This document shows, one piece after another, positions 11,618-21,898 of a stretch of DNA of 64,000 bases (its first letter is position 1; the number at the start of each line of letters is the position of its first letter). Source of the DNA: Annona cherimola (lineage: Eukaryota; Streptophyta; Magnoliopsida; Magnoliales; Annonaceae). The translations under genes and the position numbers were made by a program. Where the stretch lies: assembly GCA_030490835.1 (NCBI GenBank), contig CM059973.1, positions 47,806,008 to 47,870,007 of the forward strand, read 5' to 3'. Under the pieces are notes generated by a model. The model had not been told where the DNA came from. It searched no databases and was given only the letters and a program-made list of their open reading frames with translations.

Positions 11618-12720
11618 CTAAGTTAATCTTTGTTGTTCTATCTTTGAAAGCCCAAATCTTGTGTTTCTTGGAACCCAAACTAATTTTGCACCATGGTCAT
11701 ATAATTTCTTAAAGTTGCATCTATGAATTTTGTGATCCATCTTGTTGCAAAAGTTGCAGGCCATTGGTAGTCTAGGAGTAGGCCTCCAAGTATGTTGTGG
11801 TTCAATGATTGGCCTTTTGGTCCAAACAACTTGTTTTCCTTTAGGTATGTAAATAGATGCAGTCTTGGTTTGATTTTCCCTAAGTATTGGCACATTCGAT
11901 TTGCCGCTTTCTCTTTGCTCAAATGTGGAGTATCCAAGACCTCTTCTATTGGTTTGAGAGGTCATGTTTAGAAATATTTTCACATTTTCTCCTGGATTAG
12001 AGAATTTAGCTAATGATTCATTTAATGACTCATTATCTTTTTTCAATTTTTCCACTTCTTTCAAAAGTAGTTCATTTTCTTCTTTCAGTTTTGTTGTTTT
12101 TCTGCTAGTTTTCCATTTACAATAATAATGAAATTGCATTTTTGTCTCTTTAATGATAACTTGTTTCCTAATTTTTTGATTTCCTCATATAATGAATCAT
12201 ATGCATGTTGTAATTCCTCTAATTCAGCACGTTTGAGACATTCTTGAATAGAAGAATAAGTAGATTGAGAATGACAAAATTTGGAAGTTCCCTCTTCATT
12301 ACTTGTGCACTTTGTTGAGGTGGTTTGCTCTTCCAAAACTTCCGTTGTGTTTAAACACAACAAATTTTCTTCTTGCTCAATCAGCGCCAGGCAGCATATT
12401 CTTGCACAATTTGCCGCTTCAAAATCATCGCTTGAGGAGCAACTTGTTGATGAAGTTTCTTCATTCACGTACATTTCTCTTCCCTTCGGCCTTTGAAATT
12501 TTCTGCTTTCATATCTTTCCTTCCTCTCTTGATGATCCTTTGATTTTTCTTCTGGTCTAGGACATTGAGCTTGCATATGTCCAATACCGCCGCATCTATA
12601 GCACTTTGTAGCCTCCTCCTCCTTCTCTTTTCGTGATCTCTCTTTGAAGTCTTTGAAGTTCTTTTCATTTCTCACAAACTTTCAAAATCTACGTGTGAGT
12701 AGAGCAATGTCTTCATCGTC
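11618..12720 (-). pseudogene. gag: C1 gag, C-terminal two thirds
   Basis: Continues the Gag interrupted by C2. It has a basic stretch, zinc knuckle CYRCGGIGHMQAQC (CX2CX4HX4C), an acidic Ser/Glu-rich region, a predicted coiled coil (LEELQHAYDSLYEEIKKL and KLKEENELLLKEVEKLKK), then a second knuckle CNFCNKMDHKIHRC and the conserved tail LVWVPRNTRFGLSK. A stop near 12690 and a frameshift near 12090 break it, and a premature TAG at about 11618 cuts the last 15 or so residues relative to C2 and C3. Confidence 0.85.
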
Positions 12721-12725
12721 ATTGT
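12721..12725. repeat. Target-site duplication of C2, left copy
   Basis: ATTGT precedes the C2 LTR. ATCGT follows the other end at 21128-21132, one mismatch in five. The C1 gag reading continues across the pair. Confidence 0.75.
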
Positions 12726-14297
12726 TGTTGGTCCCGAGTTTGATGGCAAAACCCAAGAGGGGAGGGGTGAATTGGGTATTTAAAAATTTATAACTTAAAC
12801 AGAAACTTAACCCCGGATTAATCTAGTCCCCTTAATGAAGAAACGAAATGGAAAGCAATGTAATGTAGAGAGCAGAAATGTAAATCAAGCAGACAAGAAT
12901 TTTATAGTGGTTCGGGCAACCTCCCTACTCCACTCTTCCAAGCTCACACTCCTTGTGACTTGGGTTCCACTATTGTATTCTCTCAATACAATTAGAGTCA
13001 CTGCTCTCTTCTAGATTCTAGCTCTAGGGGGCATATAACACACTGCTCAAGTAGGTGATGAGTCTCACTCCAATCACACACTACTTAGCATACACTTGAT
13101 CCTAGTTCCTCAAACTAGATCAAGTTCAATCACAAATAAATGAAACAACAAAGAAATCTACACTTTACAGATGTGTAGAAACAATTAGGCGCAGAGAAGA
13201 ACTTGTTGTAATGGCTTTGAAGATTCTGAAATATAGCTCTTGCAAACTTGAAGTGAAGTTCTTCCTCTTTGAATGGCTTGATCTCTTTAGAGCTCTTGAA
13301 TATAGTAGTTATGCACACTTAATGATTCTCAGCTACTTCCCTCGTCCACCATGAATGCTATTTATAATTTTGGAGGGAATCCGAACGTTAGAAGGTAGGT
13401 GGCGCGCATTTAATGCGCCAACGTTCGAATAAATTCCGACCGTTACGACCCAAGTCGCATGTGGAGTCGACTTGGCCTGCGACTTGGCTTCCAAGTCGCA
13501 CCTGGAGTCGACCTCGTGTGCGAATCCAGTTCTTCAGATTTCCAAGTCCGAGTTTGGGTCGATTTGGCATTCAGTCCTCAACTCAAGTCGATCCTGGAGT
13601 CGACTTGGGTTGCGACTTGGCGTGGTCTTTTGCAAGAACACCTTGATCTTCTTGAACTGTCTTGAACTTTGTTAAATTGGTCTTCATGACTTGGATATTT
13701 CTTCATTTGGAATAAGCTTGAAGATTTAGCTTTGGACTTGATAGACTTGATTTGAATTTTGAATATGAATCTTAGCTTTTGATCTTCAAGAAACTTCAGT
13801 TGCTTTTTGAGAATGAACTTTGCATCTTATTTGGATTTGATAAATTCCAAATGGATCCTTGGAATAAGATTGAAACTTCAATCTTCAAGTCTGAACTCCT
13901 CAAGTCGAAGTTGGAGTCGACCTCGTCTGCGACTTTGCCCAAGTCGCACCTGGAGTCGACTTCGCCTGCGACTTCGTCATGTCCGTTTCCTCTTTTTCAA
14001 CTCTGGATGCTTGAAGTCGATGCTGGAGTCGACTTCGTCTGCGACTTGGTTTCCTAAGTCGCACCTGGAGTCGACTTGGCCTGCGACTTCACTTGTTCTT
14101 CTCCCATTTTCAACTCTGGATGCTTGAAGTCGATCTTGGAGTCGACTTGGTATACGACTTGGCTTCCATACTTGATTTTCTTCAAATGAATATTCCTTAA
14201 ACATTTCCACAAACTTGTTAGTAGCCAAGACTTACTCAAATTGATTTGTTTAATCATCAAAATATAGATTTAGCTAGTTTTCAACATATTTCCAACA
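12726..14297 (-). repeat. C2 3' LTR
   Basis: 1,572 bp; the minus strand runs TGTTGGAAAT... to ...GGACCAACA. It holds the GTCGAC array (13446-14170), inverted repeat CCGAACGTT/AACGTTCG (13381-13427) and a TATA-like sequence (13359-13370, minus strand AAATTATAAATA). The equal length of both LTRs supports the boundaries. Confidence 0.92.
13446..14170. repeat. GTCGAC palindrome array, C2 3' LTR
   Basis: Two clusters (13446-13620 and 13890-14165) of AAGTCGCA, AGTCGACT and TGCGACTT with five-base spacers. The unit at about 13931-13964 is a complete 34-base tripartite palindrome. Confidence 0.9.
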
Positions 14298-14312
14298 ATC
14301 TCCCCCTTTTTG
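14298..14312 (-). promoter_or_regulatory. C2 polypurine tract
   Basis: The minus strand reads CAAAAAGGGGGAGAT directly before the LTR start TGTTGGAAA, as in C1 and C3. The 250 bp between it and the pol stop hold no gene. Confidence 0.85.
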
Positions 14313-14568
14313 ATGATTGACAAAATCGATTTGAGTGTATACCTTTCAATAACTTAATAACATGCTCATTTTGCATTTCATACAAGCATTCAACATATGC
14401 TCATGCAATCTTTCAAACATATGGTATTCTTCTCCCCAAACTTATCTTCTCTTCCTCAAATCCTATTTTTCTCCCCCTTTTTGTCAATAAATCAAAAACG
14501 ATTAGAGGGTAAAGAAAGAGATAGGTGGGTTTGCTCCCCCTAAACATGTGCTCCCCCTTAGTTTATGC

Positions 14569-17500
14569 TTAGCCTAACTCAATCATTCCCATGTCATTTC
14601 TAATCTTATAAAATGCTTCTTTTGCTAGGGGCTTAGTGAATATGTCTGCAACTTGATCCTCGGTTCTTACATATACCAAACATATGTCATGATTTTCTAC
14701 ATGTTCTCTAATGAAATGATGTCTAAGATCTATATGTTTGGTTCTAGAATGCAAGACTGGATTCTTGGTTAGACATATGGCACTAGTATTATCACATTTG
14801 ATAGGTATATCTTTAAAATCCATGCCATAGTCCTTAAGTTGCTGTTTCATCCAAAGTAATTGGGCACAACAGCTCCCGGCGGCAATATATTCGGCTTCCG
14901 CCGTAGATAGAGCAACACTAGTTTGTTTTCTTGAAAACCATGAAACCATCATGCTTCCAAGAAACTGACATGTTCCACTAGTGCTTTTTCTATCCACTTT
15001 GTAACCGGCAAAATCCGCATCCGAGTAACCGATTAGATCAAAATTAGAGCCCTTTGGATACCATAGTCCTAAATTGGTAGTGTCTACTAGATATCTAAAA
15101 ATTCTTTTCACAGCTACCAAGTGTGATTCTTTTGGGCATGATTGAAATCTAGAGCACATACACACAATAAACAAAATATCTGGCCTAGAAGCAGTTAAAT
15201 ACAATAAGGAACCTATCATGCTTCTATACAATTTTAAATCAACTACTTTGCCCTTCTCATCTTTGTCAAGCTTGATTGTAGAGCTCATGGGCGTGTTTGC
15301 TCCTTTGCTATTCTCCATGCCAAACTTCTTGAGCATCTCTTTGATGTATTTGGACTGGTTTATGAAGATTCCTTCATTTAGTTGCTTGATTTGCAGTCCA
15401 AGGAAGAAATTGAGCTCTCCCATCATGCTCATCTCAAATTCTCTCTGCATAAGTTCAGAAAATTCTTGGCAAAGAGTTTCATTAGTAGCACCAAAAATAA
15501 TATCATCTACATAAATCTGAATAATCAGAATATGATTTTCTTTATATTTGATAAACAAAGTAGTGTCTACCTTTCCTTTTTGAAAATCATGATCAATCAG
15601 AAATTTGCTTAATCTTTCATATCAAGCTCTTGGAGCTTGTTTTAATCCATATAATGCTTTGGTTAGCTTGTATACAAATTTAGATTGATCTTTTTCCTCA
15701 AATCCAGGTGGTTGTTCTACATACACCTCTTCATTTATATAACCATTCAGAAATGCACTTTTGACATCCATTTGAAACAATTTAAAGTTCATGTGAGATG
15801 CAAAAGCTAGTAAGATGCGAATTGCCTCTAATCTAGCAACCGGGGCATAGGATTCCTCAAAATCTATTCCTTCTTCTTGTGAGTATCCTTTTGCCACAAG
15901 TCTAGCTTTGTTTCTCACTACAAGTCCACTTTTATCTAATTTGTTCCTAAAGACCCACTTGGTGCCAATAACAGTACAATCTTTTGGTCTAGCAACAAGA
16001 TGCCAAACTTGGTTTCTTTCAAATTGATTTAGCTCTTCTTGCATTGCTATAATCCAGTTTTCATCATTGAGAGCTTGGTCAATATTAGATGGTTCAATCT
16101 TAGATACAAAAGCATATTGTCCACAAACATTTTGCTTTGACCTTCTAGTTTTTACACCTTCATACACATTTCCTATAACTTGCTCAATTGGATGTGCATG
16201 ATTGAATTTTAAATCAGTTGGAGGTTTATAGGAATTGTTACCTTCACTTACCCTTTCCTCCATGGATTCTTCTTGCTTTTCCATATGCAATTTTTCAAGA
16301 TTGCATGTAATCTCATCTGCATCACTTAAATCATCTCTTCTTTTGAAGCATGTGTTAGTTTCATCAAAAATAACATGTATGGATTCTTCTACAACTTGGT
16401 TTCGTTTATTGAAAACTCTATATGCTTTGCTATTTGATGAATAACCAAGGAATATTGCTTCATCACTTTTAGCATCAAGTTTTCCCAAGTTGGTTTTTCC
16501 ATTGTTCAGAACATAACATGTGCATCCAAAAGCATGAAAATAAGATATGTTTGGTTTCCTTCCTTTCCATAGCTCATATGGGGTCATTTTCAAGATAGCT
16601 CTAATGGTAACACGGTTTAATACATGACAAGCTGTACTTACAGCTTCACCCCAAAACTTCTTGGATAATTTGCTCTCATTTATCATTGTTCTAGCCATCT
16701 CTTGTATAGTTCTGTTTTTCCTTTCAACTACTCCATTTTGTTGTGGAGTCCTTGGTGCAGAAAATGTGTGATGAATTCCTTTTTCATTACATAATTCTAT
16801 GAATCGTTTGTTCTCAAATTCACCACCATGGTCACTTCTTATAGACATAATAGTACTTTGTTTTTCATTTTTCACCAAGTTTACAAAAGTTGAAAACATA
16901 GAGAAGGCTTCATCTTTGCTAGCTAAGAGAATTATCCATGTGAATCTTGAAAAGTCATCTACAATAACAAATACATATTTCTTTCCACCAATGGTTAAAA
17001 TGTCGGATGGTCCATATAGATCCATGTGTAGCAATTCAAGTGGCCTTGTGGTGGAAATCTCCTTTTTGGTAGAAAAAGACATCTTTGGTTGTTTAGATAA
17101 TTGACATGCCTTGCAAATTTTGTCTTTGTCATATTTCAACTTTGGCAAGCCTTCTACCAAACTCTTTTTCCATAGGGTCTTTATGTTTGACATATTCACA
17201 TGTCCAAGTCTTTTATGCCAAACCCATGGATCATTTTCAATGGCCATTAGACATTGACCATCTAGTTCATCAAGTGAAACCAAATATACATTTCCATGTC
17301 TTTTTCCACTAAACATGATATGCTCACCATCAAATACATTGCATATAGATGATTCAAACACAACCTTATGTCCTTTATCACATAATTGGCTAATGCTCAT
17401 TAAGTTATGCTTGAGTCCTTCAACAAACAAAACATCCTCCATGCATGCATTTGAGCTACTGTAAATGTTTCATTTACCTTTAATTTTACCTTTCTCATTA

Positions 17501-17637
17501 TTACCAAAGGCAACCGTTCCGTCGTTGCAAGGCTTAAGTTTGTGAAATAGACTTCTTTCTCCAGTCATATGCCTTGAGCAACCACTGTCCATGAACCATA
17601 TGTTGTTTGCCTTTACCTTTAAACAAATCTGAAAAAT
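14569..17637 (-). pseudogene. pol: C2 pol: protease, integrase, RT, RNase H with two stops
   Basis: Domain order is as in all Ty1/copia elements. Protease WFMDSGCSRHMTGE is near 17590. The pre-integrase HKRLGHVN with CKACQLSK follows. Integrase has [19 protein letters not shown] and [10 protein letters not shown] (Asp, Asp, Glu present). RT has [10 protein letters not shown] and IYVDDIIFG, and RNase H has DADFAG, STAEAEYIAAG and RTKHIDLRHHF. The end is MGMIELG at 14569. Two nonsense changes are visible: GGA to TGA at about 17470 in the KGKGN region and TGG to TGA at about 15620 in PRAWYERL. Everything else reads through, so this is a recently inactivated copy. Confidence 0.9.
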
Positions 17638-17665
17638 AAACAGGTAAATCTCATCTCTTTGGTAC
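17629..17665 (-). other. C2 37-nt GT...AG segment at the gag/pol junction
   Basis: Begins GTACC, ends TTTTTCAG and contains the gag stop TGA. Length is 37 nt as in C1 and C3, although the middle differs (ATGAGATTTACCTG here). Codons before (NGPIKW) and after (ICLKVKANNIWFMDSG) would be in one frame without it. Confidence 0.6.
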
Positions 17666-19507
17666 CCATTTTATGGGTCCATTTGGGTTAGTAAAATGAT
17701 TCAATCTTTGTAATTCTAACTTAGAAAGCCCAAATTTTGTGTTCCTTGGAACCCAAACTAGCTTTGCACCATGGTCATATAACTTCTTGAAGTTACACTT
17801 GTAAGCTTTATGACCCATTTTATTACAGAAATTGCAGGCCATTGGTAGTCTAGGAGTAGGCCTCCAATTGCATTTTGGTTCAAAAGTTGGTCTTTTAATC
17901 CACATAACATTTTTCTTTTGTGGCTTATAAATTGGTGCAGTTTTAGCTTGATATTTTCCAAGTTTTGGCACATTTGATTTGCCACTTTCTTTTTGCTCAA
18001 ATGTATTGTACCCAAGACCTCTTTTATCCTTTTGTGAGGTCATGTTCAGAAACATCTTCACACTTTCTCCTGGATTAGAGAACTTTCCTAATGATTCATT
18101 TAATGATTTGTTCTCCTTTTTCAATTTTTCTGCCTCTTTCAACAGTGATTCATTTTCTTCTTTCAGTTTTGCTGATTTTTCAGCTAGTTTTCCATTTTCA
18201 ACAATAATAAAGTTGCACTGTTGTCTCTTCAATGACAGCTTGTTTCCTAGCCTCTTAATTTCCTCATATAATGAATCATAAGCAATTTGAAGTTCTTCTA
18301 ATTCAGCACATTTGAGGCAATCATGAAAAGAAGAATAACTTGATTGAGAATAGCAAGGTTTGGAAGTTACCTCTTCATTACTTGTGCATTTTGTTGAGGT
18401 AGATTGTTCTTCCAAAACTTCCGTTGTGTTTAGACATAGCAAGTCTTCTTCTTCTTGCTCGATTCGTGCCATGCAGCAAATTCTCGCATAGTTGGCTGCA
18501 TCATTGTCGTCGGTTGAGGAACTGCATGTTGATGAAGTCTCCTCGTTGACGAACATGCCTCTTCCTCGTGGCCTTTGGAATTTTCTGCTTTGATGGCTCT
18601 CCTTTGGCCTTTCTTCCGGTGTAGGACATTGAGCTTGCATATGTCCTACGCCCCCGCATCTATAGCACTTGGTTGACTCGTTCTTCTTCTCTCTTCGTGG
18701 TCTTTCTTTGTAGTCTCTGAAGTTCCTTTCTTTTCTCACAAATTTTCGGAATTTGCGAGTGAGAAGTGCTATGTCTTCAATTTCGTTTTGAGATGAGGAG
18801 GTAGATTCTTCTGAGTTGTGGGTGGCCTTTAGTGCAATGGTTTTCTTGCCTCTATGATTCTCTTCATTTCTTCTCTTAATTAACTCATGTGACATTAATG
18901 AGCTAATTAGATCTTCTAGCTTTAGGGTGTTTAGGTCTTTGGCTTCTTCAATAGCTGTAATCTTTGGAGTCCATGAATCCGGTAGAGCTCTTAGTATCTT
19001 CATAACCTGCTCGGATTCAGAAATAGCTTTTCCAAGACCTTTCAAGGCGTTAGTAATTTTAGAGAATCTAGCAAACATTTCAGAAATATTTTCTGTTTCT
19101 AACATTCTAAAGTTTTCCAATTCTCCTATCAAAATATTTCTCCTAGTCCCTTGGACTTGAGAGGTTCCTTCATAAATTGATGTTAGAGTATCCCATATTT
19201 CTTTAGCGGTTAGACAAGATGATACTCTATCATATTCGGAGGCCGTAAGAGCACAAAATAAAGAGTTCATAGCCTTAGCATTGCTCTTGACGGTTCTTAC
19301 TTCCTCTTCGGTCCACTTGGAAGCTCTTTCATCTATAGGCAAAGTTACTCCATCTTGGATAGCAATCCAAGAGTCCATATCGGTAGCCATGATGAGTTGC
19401 TTCATACGAAGCTTCCAATAACCAAAGTTGTTCCCATCAAACAATGGTGGCCTAGTGAATGATTGGCCCTCAGCAAAAGCGGGAACGGGAATCGATTGGG
19501 ATGCCAT
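17651..19507 (-). CDS. gag: C2 Gag, intact
   Basis: Structural protein that packages the element RNA into virus-like particles in the cytoplasm. 618 residues, no break. Residues about 15-215 form the copia UBN2-type Gag core (FDGNNFGYWKLRMKQLI, EIWDTLTSIYEG, SEMFARFSKI). A zinc knuckle CYRCGGVGHMQAQC lies near residue 280, a charged coiled coil near 390-480 (KLKEENESLLKEAEKLKKEN), and a second knuckle CNFCNKMGHKAYKC near residue 554. The start is the first Met after the primer site, MASQS, shared with C1 and C3. Pol follows in another frame (offset +1). Two widely spaced knuckles and a long coiled coil are unusual for plain copia Gag but fit Sireviruses. Confidence 0.92.
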   Translation of the reverse strand: MASQSIPVPAFAEGQSFTRPPLFDGNNFGYWKLRMKQLIMATDMDSWIAIQDGVTLPIDERASKWTEEEVRTVKSNAKAMNSLFCALTASEYDRVSSCLTAKEIWDTLTSIYEGTSQVQGTRRNILIGELENFRMLETENISEMFARFSKITNALKGLGKAISESEQVMKILRALPDSWTPKITAIEEAKDLNTLKLEDLISSLMSHELIKRRNEENHRGKKTIALKATHNSEESTSSSQNEIEDIALLTRKFRKFVRKERNFRDYKERPRREKKNESTKCYRCGGVGHMQAQCPTPEERPKESHQSRKFQRPRGRGMFVNEETSSTCSSSTDDNDAANYARICCMARIEQEEEDLLCLNTTEVLEEQSTSTKCTSNEEVTSKPCYSQSSYSSFHDCLKCAELEELQIAYDSLYEEIKRLGNKLSLKRQQCNFIIVENGKLAEKSAKLKEENESLLKEAEKLKKENKSLNESLGKFSNPGESVKMFLNMTSQKDKRGLGYNTFEQKESGKSNVPKLGKYQAKTAPIYKPQKKNVMWIKRPTFEPKCNWRPTPRLPMACNFCNKMGHKAYKCNFKKLYDHGAKLVWVPRNTKFGLSKLELQRLNHFTNPNGPIKWVPKR

Positions 19508-19541
19508 ATCAATAGATCTCTTTGGTTTAACTCAAAGACCT

Positions 19542-19553
19542 GCTCTGATACCA
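19542..19553 (-). promoter_or_regulatory. C2 primer binding site (initiator tRNA-Met)
   Basis: The minus strand reads TGGTATCAGAGC two bases after the 5' LTR end (CAACA, AG). This is the complement of the 3' end of initiator tRNA-Met, the usual primer of plant copia elements. Confidence 0.92.
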
Positions 19554-19555
19554 CT

Positions 19556-21127
19556 TGTTGGTCCTGAGTTTGATGGCAAAACCCAAGAGGGGAGGGGTGA
19601 ATTGGGTATTTAAAAATTTATAACTTAAACAGAAACTTAACCCCGGATTAATCTAGTCCCCTTAATGAAGAAACGAAATGGAAAGCAATGTAATGTAGAG
19701 AGCAGAAATGTAAATCAAGCAGACAAGAATTTTATAGTGGTTCGGGCAACCTCCCTACTCCACTCTTCCAAGCTCACACTCCTTGTGACTTGGGTTCCAC
19801 TATTGTATTCTCTCAATACAATTAGAGCCACTGCTCTCTTCTAGATTCTAGCTCTAGGGGGCATATAACACACTGCTCAAGTAGGTGATGAGTCTCACTC
19901 CAATCACACACTACTTAGCATACACTTGATCCTAGTTCCTCAAACTAGATCAAGTTCAATCACAAATAAATGAAACAACAAAGAAATCTACACTTTACAG
20001 ATGTGTAGCAACAATTAGGCGCAAAGAAGAACTTGTTGTAATGGCTTTGAAGATTCTGAAATATAGCTCTTGCAAACTTGAAGTGAAGTTCTTCCTCTTT
20101 GAATGACTTGATCTCTTTAGAGCTCTTGAATATAGTAGTTATGCACACTTAATGATTCTCAGCTACTTCCCTCGTCCACCATGAATGCTATTTATAATTT
20201 TGGAGGGAATCCGAAAGTTAGAAGGTAGGTGGCGCGCATTTAATGCGCCAACGTTCGAATAAATTCCGACCGTTGCGACCCAAGTCGCATGTGGAGTCGA
20301 CTTGGCCTGCGACTTGGCTTCCAAGTCGCACCTGGAGTCGACCTCGTGTGCGACTCCAGTTCTTCAGATTTCCAAGTCCGAGTCTGGGTCGATTTGGCCT
20401 TCAGTCCTCAACTCAAGTCGATCCTAGAGTCGACTTGGGTTGCGACTTGGCGTGGTCTTTTGCAAGAACACCTTGATCTTCTTGAACTGTCTTGAACTTT
20501 GTTAAATTGGTCTTCATGACTTGGATATTTCTTCATTTGGAATAAGCTTGAAGATTTAGCTTTGGACTTGATAGACTTGATTTGAATTTTGAATATGAAT
20601 CTTAGCTTTTGATCTTCAAGAAACTTCAGTTGCTTTTTGAGAATGAACTTTGCATCTTATTTGGATTTGATAAATTCCAAATGGATCCTTGGAATAAGAT
20701 TGAAACTTCAATCTTCAAGTCTGAACTCCTCAAGTCGAAGTTGGAGTCGACCTCGTCTGCGACTTCGCCCAAGTCGCACCTGGAGTCGACTTCGCCTGCG
20801 ACTTCGTCATGTCCGTTTCCTCTTTTTCAACTCTGGATGCTTGAAGTCGATGCTGGAGTCGACTTCGTCTGCGACTTGGTTTCCTAAGTCGCACCTGGAG
20901 TCGACTTGGCCTGCGACTTCACTTGTTCTTCTCCCATTTTCAACTCTGGATGCTTGAAGTCGATCTTGGAGTCGACTTGGTATACGACTTGGCTTCCATA
21001 CTTGATTTTCTTCAAATGAATATTCCTTAAACATTTCCACAAACTTGTTAGTAGCCAAGACTTACTCAAATTGATTTGTTTAATCATCAAAATATAGATT
21101 TAGCTAGTTTTCCACATATTTTCAACA
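19556..21127 (-). repeat. C2 5' LTR with promoter
   Basis: 1,572 bp. TATA-like box at about 20189-20200 (minus strand AAATTATAAATA), GTCGAC array upstream at 20284-21000, and an inverted repeat in which one arm has mutated (AAAGTT for AACGTT near 20214). The R/U5 region includes the conserved 'tatagtggttcgggc' block. Confidence 0.92.
20284..21000. repeat. GTCGAC palindrome array, C2 5' LTR
   Basis: Same composition and phase as the 3' LTR copy. Most of the few LTR differences here are single bases outside the AGTCGACT cores. Confidence 0.9.
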
Positions 21128-21851
21128 ATCGTGAGATGATGAGGTGGATTCATCCGAGTTATGGGTGACTTTTAGTGCAATTGCTCTTTTTCCTTTGTGG
21201 TAATGTTCATTTCTTTTCTTGATTAGCTCATGTGACATTAGTGAGCTAATACGGTCTTCTAGCTTCAATGTGTTCAAGTCCTTTGCTTCTTCTATTGCAG
21301 TAATTTTTGGAGTCCATGATTCGAGTAGCGCCCTTAGAATCTTCATGACCTGCTCTGATTCAGAAATTGATTTTCCAAGACCTTTCACAGCATTTATAAA
21401 TTTTAGAGAATCTAGCAAACATTTCTGAAATATTTTCTATATCTAGCATTCTAAAGCTTTCCAACTCTCCAATCAAAATATTTCTCCTTGTCCCTTGGAC
21501 TTGAGAAGTTCCTTCATAGATAGATGTTAATGTATCCCATATTTCTTTTGCAGTTAGACAAGAAGATACTCTATCATATTCAGAAGCGGTAAGAGCACAA
21601 AACAGTGAATTCATAGCTTTAGCATTGCTCTTAACAGTTTTTACTTCCTCATCGGTCCATTTGGAAGCTCTTTCATCAATAGGCAAGGTTACACCGTCTT
21701 GGATTGTAATCCAAGAGTCCATATCTGTAGCCATGATGAGTTGTTTCATACGTAGCTTCCAATAGCCGAAATTGTTCCCATCAAACAATGGTGGCCTAGT
21801 AAAAGATTGGCCTTCGGCAAATGCAGGAACGGAAGTCGATTGGGATGCCAT
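21128..21851 (-). pseudogene. gag: C1 gag, N-terminal part
   Basis: From MASQSTSVPAF (start at 21851; the frame extends a few codons upstream without another plausible start) to the C2 insertion. It covers the UBN2-type Gag core (FDGNNFGYWKLRMKQLI, EIWDTLTSIYEG, MFARFSK), with a frameshift at about 21400, then GLGKSISESEQVMKILRAL and the Ser-rich linker. The rest of gag is at 11618-12720. Confidence 0.88.
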
Positions 21852-21884
21852 ATCAAAAGATCTCTTTGGTAAACTCAAAGACCC

Positions 21885-21896
21885 GCTCTGATACCA
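21885..21896 (-). promoter_or_regulatory. C1 primer binding site (initiator tRNA-Met)
   Basis: TGGTATCAGAGC on the minus strand, two bases inside the 5' LTR end. Confidence 0.92.
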
Positions 21897-21898
21897 CT

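Larger units (their letters stand above)
12726..21127 (-). mobile_element. C2: Sirevirus-like Ty1/copia element nested in C1 gag
   Basis: 8.4 kb, minus strand, complete in structure: two LTRs of 1,572 bp each, primer site 19542-19553, gag 17651-19507, pol 17637-14569, polypurine tract 14298-14312. By eye the LTRs differ at about 13 positions (under 1 percent), so insertion is recent relative to C1. Pol carries two stop codons, so this copy could not make a full enzyme set itself. There is no third ORF between pol and the polypurine tract. Confidence 0.92.

Noticed and set aside
13446..14170. CRISPR-like appearance of regularly spaced palindromic repeats
   Set aside because: Spacers are only five bases, the repeats are inside plant LTRs and there are no cas genes.
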